A stretch of 64,000 nt of DNA from Burkholderia sp. HI2500 (GTDB lineage Bacteria; Pseudomonadota; Gammaproteobacteria; Burkholderiales; Burkholderiaceae). This document shows, piece after piece, positions 53,324 through 63,400 of this stretch. The stretch lies in NCBI RefSeq assembly GCF_002223055.1, contig NZ_NKFL01000004.1, positions 1,364,001-1,428,000 of the forward strand. Reading direction: 5' to 3'. How positions within the stretch are numbered: position 1 is the stretch's first letter; the number at the start of each line of letters is the position of its first letter. The position numbers and the translations under genes were made by a program. The notes beneath the pieces were generated by a model, which saw nothing but the letters and a program-made list of their open reading frames with translations, had not been told where the DNA came from and ran no database searches.

Positions 53324-54171
53324 TGACGCGTAGTACCGCCGCGCTTGCCGCGCGCGGGCTGTCGGTAGGGTATCGCGACCATGTCGTGATCGACGGGCTG
53401 AACCTGTCGATCGCGGCCGGCCGCGTAACCGCGCTGTGCGGACCGAACGGCTGCGGCAAGAGCACGCTGCTGCGCACGCTCGCGGGCCTGCAGCCCGCAC
53501 GTGCCGGCCATGTCGAAGTCAACGGCCAGCCGCTCGCGGCGTTTCGCCGTCGCGCGCTCGCGCGCGAGCTGACGATGCTCGCGCAGTTCAACCAGATTCC
53601 ATCGGGCCTCACCGTGCGCGAACTCGTCGCGTACGGGCGCTATGCGTACGGCGGCTTCCTGCGCGGCCTGTCGCGGGCCGATCACGCGGCGATCGACGAG
53701 GCGCTCGAGACGAGCGGCCTCGCGGGCGACGCGGACCGTGACGTCGGCGCGCTGTCGGGTGGCGAGCGCCAGCGCGCGTGGATCGCGATGGCGCTCGCGC
53801 AGCAGGCGCCGATCGTGCTGCTCGACGAACCGACGACCTATCTCGACATCCATCACCAGCTCGACATCCTCGATGCGCTGCGCACGCTGAACCGCACGCG
53901 CGGGCTGACGATCGTGTGGGTGCTGCACGACCTGAACCAGGCGGCCGCGTACAGCGACGAGATCGTGCTGATGCGCGCGGGCCGTCTCGTCGCGCAGGGC
54001 ACGCCCGACGCGATGCTCGATCCGGCGCGGCTGCGCGCGGCGTTCGGCGTCGAGATGCTGAAGCTTTCGCATCCGCAGACGGGCGCGCCGATGTGCGTGC
54101 CGGCCTACGGGCCGACGACCGACGGCGCGCCGCAGGCGGCCGGCGTCTTCGACCGGGATCTCGCCGTATGA
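53323..54171 (+). CDS. orbC: Ferric-siderophore ABC transporter ATPase
   Basis: A 282-aa FecE/FhuC-type ATPase. Walker A GPNGCGKST (about residue 40), LSGGERQRAWIAMALAQQ signature, Walker B LDEPTTYLD, and H-loop VLHDLNQA. Drives import of ferric ornibactin across the inner membrane. GGAGG (53314-53318) precedes ATG 53323; 4-nt overlap with orbD. Confidence 0.94.
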   Translation: MTRSTAALAARGLSVGYRDHVVIDGLNLSIAAGRVTALCGPNGCGKSTLLRTLAGLQPARAGHVEVNGQPLAAFRRRALARELTMLAQFNQIPSGLTVRELVAYGRYAYGGFLRGLSRADHAAIDEALETSGLAGDADRDVGALSGGERQRAWIAMALAQQAPIVLLDEPTTYLDIHHQLDILDALRTLNRTRGLTIVWVLHDLNQAAAYSDEIVLMRAGRLVAQGTPDAMLDPARLRAAFGVEMLKLSHPQTGAPMCVPAYGPTTDGAPQAAGVFDRDLAV

Positions 54172-56258
54172 CGACGTTCGCGATGCGCAAGCGCCTCGCG
54201 GCGGCGGGGAAGGGCACGGCGTCGGGCCGGGCCGGCGCGATCGCGTTCGGCCTCGTCACGTTGATCGCGCTGCTCGCGGTGCTGCGCGTCGCGCCCGATC
54301 TGCGCGTGTGGTGGAGCGCCGTGCCCGGCAGCGATGCCGCCGCGCTCGCGCACGTGTTCCTGTTCGACCTCAACCTGCCGCGCGTCGCGGCCGCGCTCGT
54401 CGCGGGCGGCTGCCTCGGCATCGCGGGCGCGCTGTTCCAGTCGCTCACGCGCAATCCGCTCGCGTCGCCCGACCTGCTCGGCGTGACGGGCGGCGCCCAG
54501 CTCGGCCTGCTCGCGGCGATGCTCGTGCCGGCGCTGGCGGGTGTCGCATCGGTGCCGCTGCTGTTCGTCTGCGGGCTGGCCGCGGCCGGCGGCGCGATCG
54601 TCGCGGCCGGCGGCTGGCGCGCGACGCCGTTGCGCCTCGTGCTCGCCGGCAGCGTGTGCATGCTGCTGTTCGCGGCGCTGTCGACGCTCGTGCTCGCGTT
54701 CTTCGAGCAGAACATCGCGGGCGCCGCGCTGTGGACCAACGGCAGCCTCTACCAGCCGGGCGCGACGGGCCTCGCGCTCGCCGCGCGCTGGCTCGTCGTG
54801 CCGCTCGTCGCGTTGCCGTTCGTGATCCGGCCGCTGAATCCGCTCACGCTCGGCGACGATGCGGCGGCGGCGGCCGGCGTGCGCGTCGACGCGACGCGGC
54901 TCGCCGCGACGATCGTCGCGGTCGCGTTCACGAGCGTGGCGGTCAGTATCGCGGGCCCGCTGTCGTATGTCGGCCTCGTCGCGCCGAACCTGCTGCGCCA
55001 GGTGCGCGGCGCGCGCGCCGCGCGGCTCGGCGTGCTGGTGCCGCTGTCGGCGCTCGCGGGCGGTGCGCTCGTGCTCGTCACCGACAGTACAGTGCTCGCG
55101 TCGGGTCTCGACGCGACGCTGTCGACCGGCGTCGCGATCGCGCTGGTCGGCACACCGCTGATGCTCGCGATGATCCGGCGCGGTGCCGCGTGGTCGGGCG
55201 TGCTGCACGCGGATGCCGAACGCGCGTCGGGCAGCGGTTCGACGCGGCTCGTCGGCTGGCTCGAACGGCTCGGCTGGCCGCTGCGCACGGCCCTGTTCGT
55301 CGCGGCGGGCGTGCTGATCGTGTTCGTCGGCGTGTCGGCCGGCCCCGAGTGGCTGTCGATCGCGCGCTGGTCCGCTGCGCTGTCCGGCCACGATGCGCTC
55401 GCGCGGATGCTGATCGACCTGCGCATGCCGCGCCTGTTGTGCGCGCTGCTTGCCGGCGCGTTGCTGGCGGTGAGCGGCGTCGCGATGCAAAGCGTCGTGC
55501 GCAATCCGCTCGCGGGCCCCGAAGTGCTCGGCGTCACGCAGGGCGCGGGGCTCGTCACGCTGTTCGCGTTGTCGACGTGGCCGCTGATGGGTCATGTGAC
55601 GCTCGCGGCGGCCGCGCTGATCGGCGGCGGGCTGTCGCTCGCGGTCACGCTCGCGTTGAATCACCGGCATCGCTATGCGCCGCTCGCGGTGGCGCTGACG
55701 GGCATCGTGATCGGCGCGCTGTGGACCACGCTCGCGCAATGGCTGATCACGCAGGAAAGCGTGCAGCCCGCGCGCTTCGTCGTATGGCTCGTCGGCGGTA
55801 CCTATGGGCGGAGCTGGGGCGAAGTGTCGATGCTGCTGCCGTGGTGCGTGCTCGCGGTGCCCGTGTTCGCATGGCTCGCGAAACCGCTCGACATGCTCGC
55901 GCTCGGCGACGACCAGGCCGCCGCGCTCGGCCTGCCGGTGGCGGCACTCCGGCCGCTCGCACTGACGATCGCGACGCTCGCCGCGTGCGCGGCCGTCGCG
56001 GCGGTCGGGCCGGTCGGTTTCATCGGGTTGATGGCGCCGCACGTCGCGACGATGCTCGGCGCGCGCCGGCACCGGACGCGGCTGTGGCTCGCGGCCGCGT
56101 GCGGCGCGCTGATCCTCGGCGCGGCGGATCTCGCGGCGCGTACGGTCGTCGCGCCGCGCGAAGTGCCGGCCGGCGTGCTGACCGCGCTGATCGGCGCGCC
56201 GTACCTGCTCGGGCTGCTGATCCTCGAGGGGCGCCGCGCCCGGCGCGCAGGGCGATGA
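54168..56258 (+). CDS. orbD: Ferric-siderophore ABC permease, fused double domain (FhuB-like)
   Basis: 696 aa, two FecCD-type halves in tandem as in FhuB. Half 1 has LNLPRVAAALVAGGCLGIAG and LLGVTGGAQLGLLAA; half 2 has LRMPRLLCALLAGALLAVSG and EVLGVTQGAGLVTL; each ends with the GPVGFIGLMAPHVA-type element (half 1: GPLSYVGLVAPNLL). About 20 TM segments. Works with OrbC and OrbF. Overlaps both neighbours by 4 nt. Confidence 0.94.
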   Translation: MTTFAMRKRLAAAGKGTASGRAGAIAFGLVTLIALLAVLRVAPDLRVWWSAVPGSDAAALAHVFLFDLNLPRVAAALVAGGCLGIAGALFQSLTRNPLASPDLLGVTGGAQLGLLAAMLVPALAGVASVPLLFVCGLAAAGGAIVAAGGWRATPLRLVLAGSVCMLLFAALSTLVLAFFEQNIAGAALWTNGSLYQPGATGLALAARWLVVPLVALPFVIRPLNPLTLGDDAAAAAGVRVDATRLAATIVAVAFTSVAVSIAGPLSYVGLVAPNLLRQVRGARAARLGVLVPLSALAGGALVLVTDSTVLASGLDATLSTGVAIALVGTPLMLAMIRRGAAWSGVLHADAERASGSGSTRLVGWLERLGWPLRTALFVAAGVLIVFVGVSAGPEWLSIARWSAALSGHDALARMLIDLRMPRLLCALLAGALLAVSGVAMQSVVRNPLAGPEVLGVTQGAGLVTLFALSTWPLMGHVTLAAAALIGGGLSLAVTLALNHRHRYAPLAVALTGIVIGALWTTLAQWLITQESVQPARFVVWLVGGTYGRSWGEVSMLLPWCVLAVPVFAWLAKPLDMLALGDDQAAALGLPVAALRPLALTIATLAACAAVAAVGPVGFIGLMAPHVATMLGARRHRTRLWLAAACGALILGAADLAARTVVAPREVPAGVLTALIGAPYLLGLLILEGRRARRAGR

Positions 56259-57058
56259 CGCCCGCGCTCGACGGCGCGCGCGCCACGCGCTTCTCGGCGT
56301 TCGCGCCCGAACCGTTCGCCGAACACCTCGACGTCGTCTGGCTCGGCATGCCGGACGACGCGCACGATGCGCCGGGCCGGATCGTCGTACCCGTCAGCAC
56401 GCTGCCCGATCACCGCGAGGCAATCCTCGACGCGATGGTCGGCCATTACGGCGGCGATCCGGCGCAGCATGCACGCGCGCTGATGTCGCAATGGAGCAAA
56501 TACTATTTCGGTCGCGCGGCGCCGGCCGGCGTCGTCGCCGCGCTGACGCTCGGCCGGCCGCTCGACATGTCGCCCGAGCGCACATTCGTCGCGCTCGACG
56601 ACGGGATGCCCGCCGCGCTGTACGTCCCGCACGATGCGCTCGGCGCGCCGTGCGACGACCCGGCGCCCCGCTATGCGGGGCTCGTCGCGCATCTCGGCGC
56701 GGTGATCGACCTGCTCGCGGCAATGGGCCGCGTCACGCCGCGCGTGCTGTGGAGCAACGCGGGCAACCTGCTCGACTATCTGCTCGATACGTATCGTGCG
56801 CTGCCATGCGCGGCCGATCCCGTCCGCGATGCGGACTGGCTGTTCGGCTCGCGCTGCGTGCACGGCGAGCCGAATCCGCTGCGCGTGCCCGTGCGCGATA
56901 CCGTGCCGCGCTCGGCGCTGCTGCCGACGCCGTTTCGCGCGCGCCGCGTGTGCTGCCTGCGCTATGAAATTCCTGGAGAAACGCAACTGTGTGGAAGCTG
57001 CCCCCTGCTACTGACGATGGACGACGCGGCGCTGGCCGGGCAGGACGCGATCCGGTGA
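56255..57058 (+). CDS. orbB: FhuF-like ferric-siderophore reductase
   Basis: 267 aa. The C-terminal [2Fe-2S] motif is [18 protein letters not shown]: Cys233, Cys234, Cys246 and Cys249, that is CC-x11-C-x2-C, one residue longer than the x10 I recall for E. coli FhuF. FhuF-type proteins reduce the iron of imported ferric siderophores in the cytoplasm. 4-nt overlap with orbD and shared A with orbF. Confidence 0.9.
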   Translation: MTPALDGARATRFSAFAPEPFAEHLDVVWLGMPDDAHDAPGRIVVPVSTLPDHREAILDAMVGHYGGDPAQHARALMSQWSKYYFGRAAPAGVVAALTLGRPLDMSPERTFVALDDGMPAALYVPHDALGAPCDDPAPRYAGLVAHLGAVIDLLAAMGRVTPRVLWSNAGNLLDYLLDTYRALPCAADPVRDADWLFGSRCVHGEPNPLRVPVRDTVPRSALLPTPFRARRVCCLRYEIPGETQLCGSCPLLLTMDDAALAGQDAIR

Positions 57059-58092
57059 TGGACGCCGGCCGCCGGCACGCGCTCGGCGCACTCGCGGCGC
57101 TCGGCGCCGCGTGCTGCGGTGCGTTTGCCGCATCGTCCGGCGCGGTTGCCGCGCCCCTCGATGCCCATCGCGAGCAGGGCGCGCGTGCGCCGGGGGCGGT
57201 GTCGCTGGCCGGTAACCCCGTCGTGTCGCAGGCGAGCACGACGATGCCGGTGCGGCCGCAGCGCGTGGTCGCGCTCGACTTCATGTTCGCGGAAAGCGTG
57301 ATCGCGCTCGACCTCGTGCCGGTCGGGATGGCCGATACCGCGTTCTATCCGGGCTGGCTCGGATACCAAAGCGACCGGCTCGCGAACGTGACCGACATCG
57401 GGTCGCGCCAGGAGCCGGGCCTCGAAGCAATTGCGGCGGTCAAGCCCGACCTGATCATCGGCGTCGGTTTCCGGCATGCGCCGATTTTCGACGCGCTGGA
57501 CCGGATCGCACCGACGATCCTGTTCCAGTTCAGCCCGAATGTGTCCGATGGCGGCGTGCCGGTCACGCAGCTCGACTGGATGCGGCAGATCTTCCGGACG
57601 ATCGGTGCGGTGACAGGGCGCGACGCGCGCGCGCAGGCGGTCGATGCGCAGCTCGATGCGGGCATCGCACGCAATGCGGCGCGGCTCGCGGCCGCGGGCC
57701 GCAAGGGCGAGCGCGTCGCGCTGCTGCAGGATCTCGGCTTGCCCGACCGCTACTGGGCCTATACCGGCAACAGCACGTCAGCGGGGCTCGCGCGGGCGCT
57801 CGGGCTCGATCCGTGGCCGAAGAAGCCGACGCGGGAAGGCACGCTGTACGTGACGTCGGCCGATTTACTCAGGCAGCGCGAGCTGGCCGTGCTGTTCGTG
57901 ACCGCGTCGGGGATGGACGTGCCGCTATCCGCGAAACTCGATTCGCCGGTGTGGCGCTTCGTTCCCGCGATGAAGGAACACCGGATCGCGCTCATCGAAC
58001 GCAATATCTGGGGGTTTGGCGGCCCGATGTCGGCGCTGAAGCTGGCCGACGTGATGACCGACACGATGCTGAAGCTGCCGGCCGTGCGTTGA
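57058..58092 (+). CDS. orbF: Ferric-siderophore periplasmic binding protein
   Basis: A 344-aa FhuD/FecB-type binding protein with a long leader ([20 protein letters not shown]...VAAPLD), possibly Tat-like because of RR at 5-6. Body: [40 protein letters not shown], ending near [14 protein letters not shown]. Would hand ferric ornibactin to OrbC/OrbD. ATG 57058 overlaps the orbB stop; last gene of the orbH-F transcript. Confidence 0.9.
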   Translation: MDAGRRHALGALAALGAACCGAFAASSGAVAAPLDAHREQGARAPGAVSLAGNPVVSQASTTMPVRPQRVVALDFMFAESVIALDLVPVGMADTAFYPGWLGYQSDRLANVTDIGSRQEPGLEAIAAVKPDLIIGVGFRHAPIFDALDRIAPTILFQFSPNVSDGGVPVTQLDWMRQIFRTIGAVTGRDARAQAVDAQLDAGIARNAARLAAAGRKGERVALLQDLGLPDRYWAYTGNSTSAGLARALGLDPWPKKPTREGTLYVTSADLLRQRELAVLFVTASGMDVPLSAKLDSPVWRFVPAMKEHRIALIERNIWGFGGPMSALKLADVMTDTMLKLPAVR

Positions 58093-58407
58093 GTGCGCGG
58101 CGCTCCTCGATCGGCGGATGACGCCGCTTCGACTTGGACGGGCAGGGCGTTGCGGTCGGCCTGCGCGCGCCGCGCGGCGATCCGGGTCGACCCGGCCGCG
58201 TGGCAGGCGGTCGCGCTCGATGCGATGCGCTTCGGTCGGGTGGCATACTCGCCGACGGCGGCCGCTGCATGTGCGCGGGACGCGCGGTGAATCGCCCCAG
58301 GGCGTTCTGCGGTCGCGCGACGCGCCGGCCACATTGCTTCCTGAAACGAAAATCACCGACGCACTGCCATGGCAGCGCGTCGGCGTTTTTTTCATCGACT
58401 TGCCGTG
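58093..58407. other. Intergenic region between convergent orbF and orbE
   Basis: 315 nt with no gene. It ends in the strong bidirectional terminator listed next. Confidence 0.6.
58356..58390. terminator. Strong terminator between convergent orbF and orbE
   Basis: CCGACGC-a-CTGCC-at-GGCAG-c-GCGTCGG, two stacked perfect stems (7 and 5 bp), then CGTTTTTTT on the plus side and TGATTTTC on the minus side. Should end both the orbH-F and the orbE transcripts. Confidence 0.88.
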
Positions 58408-60153
58408 TTACGCGCTCAGCGCATCGACACCATCCTGCGCGCGAGACCGCGCCGGCGTCGTATCGCTGACGATGCGCCCGTTGTCCAGCTTCAACAAGCG
58501 GTCGGCGAGATCGAAGTAGCGGTCGTCGTGCGTGATCACGATCACGGCCTTGCCGCGCGCACGCAGCTCGGGCAGCAGTTGCTCGTAGAACACGGCCTTG
58601 AACGACGGGTCCTGGTCGGCCGCCCATTCGTCGAACAGGTAGAACGGCCGATCCTCCAGGTACGCGACGACGAGCGCGAGCCGCTTGCGCTGCCCGGTCG
58701 ACAGCGCGCGGGTCGAGAACGCGCCGTCGACCACCTTCACCTTGTGATCGAGCGCGAGCTTCGCGACCAGCGCGTTCGCGCGTGCATCGGCCTGCGCGCG
58801 GGACGGATCATCGGGGTCGACGATGCCGAGCAACGCATCGAACAGGTGGAAATCGTTGAACACCGCACTGAAGCGCTGCCGGTACGCGGCGCGCTCGCGC
58901 CAGCCGATCGTGCGGCCATCGACCTCGATCGTGCCTTCCTCGGGTTCGTAGAGGCCCGTCAGCACCTTCGCGAGCGTCGTCTTGCCGCTGCCGTTGCCGC
59001 CGACGATGAACACGAGCTCGCCCGGCTGGATCGTCAGGTTGATCGGCCCGATGCTGAACATCCGTTCGTCGCGTTCGTGGAAGTACGCATGCGTGACGCC
59101 GCGCAGCGTGACGGCGCCGGCCGGCGGCACGTCGGGGGCGTCGGACGCGGGCGGCACCGTGCGCAGCGCGCCGAATTCGGCCATCACGCCTTCGATCCGC
59201 GTGAGCGACACGCGGGCCGCGTTGACGGTCGGCAGGTTGTTCAGCAGCCCGTCGAGCGGCACGAGCATGAACAGGAACACGACGACGTAGCCGGCGGCCG
59301 CGGCCGGATCGGCATGCACGCCGAGCTGCGGCCAGAACGACGCGATGCCGAGGAACACGTAGAACAGGAAGATGATCCAGCCGACCCCGACCGCATACGC
59401 ACTGAACGCGCGGCGGCGGTGATCGCGCACTTCGCCGATCGCGGCGCCGAGCTGGCCGTCGACGAACTGGCGGGCGCGTTCATCGTGCAGCTTCAGCTCC
59501 TTCGCGCCGGAAAACAGCGAGCCGAGATAGCCGAACAGGCGATCCTGCGCCTGGCCGGCCGCTTCGAGCGCCGCGATCGCGCGGCGGTCGCCGGTGTGAT
59601 AGCCGAGCGAGCCGGCGATGATCGCGGCCAGCGCGAGCAGGCACACCGGCCACGACAGCCACGCGAGATAGCCGAGGCAGCCGAACACGATCGAGCCGTG
59701 CATGACCAGGTTCGGCAGCGCGAAGAACAGCATCGACACGTTGGTGGCGTCGTCGGTCAACACCGACTGCACGGGCGCCGCGCCGATCCGCTCGATGTCG
59801 CGCAGCTCGGCCGCGCCGACGCGCCGCGCGAGATGCACGCGCAGCCGCGCCATCGTGTCCTGCGACAGGCGGGCAAACAGCGTGCCGGACACGATCCGCG
59901 TGACGAGTGCGATCACCGCGCACAGCGCGAAGCGCCACGCGAGCGACGCGTCGGCCGCGCCCGGCTGCGAGAGCGCGCGGTTCAGCGTCGCGACGAGCAG
60001 CACGCTCGCGACGCCGTTCAGCACGCACGCGGTGAGCGCCAGCGCGAGCGACACGCGGCTTTCGCGCAACAGCGCAAGGATCAGGCGCGCCGCGGGGCGG
60101 CCGGGGGAAGCGTCGAGGGACGGCGGGGAAGAAGGCTCGTGGGCGGCTGTCAT
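58408..60153 (-). CDS. orbE: Siderophore-peptide ABC exporter (PvdE/SyrD-like)
   Basis: 581 aa: six TMs (about 25-290) fused to one ATPase domain, the cyclic-peptide-exporter layout. ATPase: Walker A VGGNGSGKTT, LFDEWAADQDP Walker B region and THDDRYF H-loop; the signature is LSTGQRKRL instead of LSGGQ. In related systems (PvdE) the protein moves the peptide precursor across the inner membrane. I chose ATG 60153; TTG at 60159 is possible. Reads divergently from orbI. Confidence 0.9.
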   Translation of the reverse strand: MTAAHEPSSPPSLDASPGRPAARLILALLRESRVSLALALTACVLNGVASVLLVATLNRALSQPGAADASLAWRFALCAVIALVTRIVSGTLFARLSQDTMARLRVHLARRVGAAELRDIERIGAAPVQSVLTDDATNVSMLFFALPNLVMHGSIVFGCLGYLAWLSWPVCLLALAAIIAGSLGYHTGDRRAIAALEAAGQAQDRLFGYLGSLFSGAKELKLHDERARQFVDGQLGAAIGEVRDHRRRAFSAYAVGVGWIIFLFYVFLGIASFWPQLGVHADPAAAAGYVVVFLFMLVPLDGLLNNLPTVNAARVSLTRIEGVMAEFGALRTVPPASDAPDVPPAGAVTLRGVTHAYFHERDERMFSIGPINLTIQPGELVFIVGGNGSGKTTLAKVLTGLYEPEEGTIEVDGRTIGWRERAAYRQRFSAVFNDFHLFDALLGIVDPDDPSRAQADARANALVAKLALDHKVKVVDGAFSTRALSTGQRKRLALVVAYLEDRPFYLFDEWAADQDPSFKAVFYEQLLPELRARGKAVIVITHDDRYFDLADRLLKLDNGRIVSDTTPARSRAQDGVDALSA

Positions 60154-60257
60154 CGGCAACGTCGGTAAAGGGAAGGCAAGCGAAAACGCGGAAACGGCAA
60201 AACTGACGCGAAAGCGGCGGGCGAGGCGGGGCCCCGTTCCGGCTTTCCTCCCTGATA

Positions 60258-60282
60258 GACGAACGGGCCGCGCAAATATTTA
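60258..60282 (-). promoter_or_regulatory. OrbS-type promoter of orbE
   Basis: On the minus strand TAAA (60282-60279)-N17-CGTC (60261-60258), ending CCGTTCGTC exactly as in the orbI promoter. The whole element is embedded in the inverted repeat GAACGGGCCGC/GCGGCCCGTTC (60261-60293). Confidence 0.8.
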
Positions 60283-60293
60283 GCGGCCCGTTC
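60261..60293. repeat. Perfect 11-bp inverted repeat over the orbE promoter
   Basis: GAACGGGCCGC (60261-60271)/GCGGCCCGTTC (60283-60293) with an 11-nt AT-rich spacer holding the -35 TAAA, followed by A7. It could be a binding site, or a hairpin in a read-through RNA. Confidence 0.7.
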
Positions 60294-60330
60294 AAAAAAA
60301 GCGTCCGCACGCGCTTTGCGCACAAAACGG

Positions 60331-60355
60331 TAAAAAATCGGCCGCGCCGTTCGTC
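60331..60355 (+). promoter_or_regulatory. OrbS-type promoter of orbI
   Basis: TAAA (60331-60334)-N17-CGTC (60352-60355), identical element spacing to the orbH and orbE promoters. It lies 72 nt before orbI and 49 nt from the orbE -35, pointing the other way. Confidence 0.82.
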
Positions 60356-60426
60356 ACACCAGTGAAGCCGCCCCCAAGCGGCCCCGAGACTTGGCCGAAG
60401 CGGCCGGACCGAAGGACTTCACGCAC

Positions 60427-63400
60427 ATGACGAGTTTCCCGACTGCGCTGCATCACCGAATCCGCGAACTGGCGCGCGTCGCGCCCGACGCACCCGCCAT
60501 CGCGGTCCCTTTCCAGAATGACTTGCGCCTGTCGCGCGGCGCGCTCGACGCGCGGGCGTCGCGGCTGGCCCGGCAACTGCGCGCGGCCGGCGTCGGCGCG
60601 GAAGTGCGGGTGGGCGTGTGCGTCGAGCGCTCGGGCGACCTGTTCGTCGCGCTGCTGGCCGTGCTGAAGGCGGGCGGCGTGTTCGTGCCGCTCGATCCGC
60701 GTCATCCGGCCGCGCGCCTCGGCTGGATCGTCCAGGATGCGCAGTTGCGGCACGGGATCGTCGACGCGGCCGGCCGCGCGGCGCTCGGCACGCCGTTCGA
60801 CCACACGTTTGACGCGGCCGGCGGCGCGGCGCACGGGCAGGAGATCGTTGCGGATGACGAAGCAGTGGCCGTCCACCCGCGTGCGGCCGCCTACATGATC
60901 TATACGTCGGGTTCGACGGGCACGCCGAAGGCGGTCGTCGTCGAACACGGGCCGCTCGCCGCGCACTGCGACGCGCTCGCGGCCGCGCTGCCGATCGAGG
61001 CCGGCGACCGCCTGCTGCATTTCGCATCGGTCAATTTCGATGCCGCGCACGAATGCTGGCTCGCGCCGCTCGCGACCGGCGCCAGCATCGTCGTGGCGCC
61101 GCCGCAGCCGTTCGCGCCGGATGCCGCGCATGCGCTGATGGTGAACGAATCGGTCAACGTGGCCGCGTTCCCGCCCGCGTACCTGCGCGAATTCGCGGCG
61201 GTGGCCGCGCGCGACGGCGTACCGCCGGCCCTGCGCGTGCTCGCGTTCGGCGGCGAAGCGCTGCCGCAGCAGGCGTTCGAATTCGTGCGCGGCACGTTCC
61301 CGTCGGTACGCCTGATCAACGGCTACGGGCCGACCGAGGCCGTGATCTCGCCGATGCTGTGGCCGGTCGAGCCGGGCGAGACGCCCGTGCTGGCCGCCGA
61401 CGATGCGTATGCGTCGTTGCCGATCGGCCGCGTGATCGGGCCGCGCGTCGCGCGTGTCGATGGCGGCGAGGCCGATGGCGTGGGTGAGCTGCTGCTGGGC
61501 GGCGTCTGCGTCGCGCGCGGCTATCACGGCCGCCCGGCGCTGACGGCCGAACGCTTCATTCCCGATGCGGACGGCGCACCCGGTGCGCGCGTGTACCGCA
61601 CCGGCGATCTCGCACGGCTGCGCGACGACGGCGCATTCGATTACCTTGGCCGCCTCGACGACCAGGTTCAGGTGCGCGGCGTGCGTGTGGAGCCCGCTGA
61701 AATCGCCGCGTGCCTGCGCTCGCATCCGGCCGTGGCCGACGCGGCCGTGGTCGCTGAAACCGGCAACGGGCCGACGCGGCTGATCGCATGCGTCGCGCTG
61801 CGTGCGGCGGCCGACGATGCGGCGCTGAAAGCGCATGTGGCCGCGCAACTGCCGGCCGCCTGGCAGCCGCACCGGTTCGTGCGGTGCGATGCGCTGCCGT
61901 ATACGCTGAACGGCAAGCTCGACCGTGCCGCGCTGCGCGAGACGATTGCCGCCGCGCGCGATACCGCGCAAGGCAGCGGCGACGCACCGCGCACGCCGAC
62001 CGAGCAGCAGCTCGCCAGCCTCTGGCAGACGCTGCTCGGCCTCGACGTCACGCCGTCGCGTGACGACCGATTCTTCGCGCTGGGTGCCGATTCGCTCGCG
62101 GCGATGCAGTTGCAGGCCGCGATCCGTGCCGCGGTACGCGTGAACCTGCGGCTCGACACCCTGTTCGCCGATCCGGCGCTCGTCGAACTGGCCGACGCGG
62201 TCGATCGTGCGGAGCGCGAAACCGGCGAGCCGCTCGCCACGATTTCCGCACGCCGTGTACCGGCCGATGCGGCCGTGTCCACCGCACCGCATGTCGACCG
62301 CGCTGCATCGCTCGCCCAGCAACGTTTCTGGGTACTCGCGCAAACGCGCGATGCAAGCGCCGCGTATCACATCGCCGCACACTGGACGATCGACGGCACG
62401 CTCGATCGCGCGGCGCTGCAGCGCGCGCTCGATCACGTGATCGGCCGCCACGAAGCCTGGCGCACGACACTCGTCGACAACGACGACGGCGTCGTGATGC
62501 AGCGGATCCACGCCCATTTGCCGGTGTCGATCGCCGACCTCGACCTGCGCGACCAGCCGCCCGCCGCGCGGGACGCACAAGCCGCCCGTCTCGCCGAGCG
62601 CGAGGCGGCCGAGCCGTTCGACCTCGCACGCGGCCCGCTGCTGCGCGCGACGCTGGTTGCACTCACCGACGACCGTCACCGCCTGCTGCTGACCGCCCAT
62701 CACGCGATCACCGACGGCTGGAGCTCGCGCTGCGCGTTCGACGAACTGTCGGCCGCCTATCGCGCGTATGCCGACGGCCGCGAGCCGTCGCTGCCCGACC
62801 TGCCGATCCAGTACGCCGACTATGCGGACTGGCAGCGCGACATGCTGGCCGGCGGCGAGGGCGAGCGCCAGCTCGACTACTGGCGCGGCGCGTTGCGCGA
62901 CGTGCCGGGCCCGCTCGCGCTGCCGGTCGATCGTCAGCCGGGCGCCACACGCACGCTGCAAGGCGCGCGCGTGTCGGTGCGGCTGCCCGACGCGGTCGCG
63001 GCCGACGTGCGGCAACTCGCGCGCGACGCGCAGGCAACGGTCTTCACGGTGCTGCTGGCCGGGCTCGACGCATGGCTGTCGCGCCTGACCGGCGCAACGG
63101 ACGTCGTCGTCGCGGTGCCGGTCGCGCATCGCCAGCGCCCGGAAACGCGCGCGCTGCTCGGGCTGTTCCTGAATACGGTCGCGCTGCGTGTGCAAGTGGC
63201 GCCGACGCTGCCGTTCCGTGCGCTCGTCGATGCGACGCGCAAGGCGGCGCTCGATGCGGTCGCGCATCAGGACGTGCCGTTCGAGCGGGTCGTCGATGCG
63301 GTGAAGCCGCCGGTCAAGCGCGGCGACGAATGGCTGCGCGTGAAATTCGCGCAACAGTTCGACGCGCGGCACGACAGCGTGCTGCCGGGCGCGACGGCCG

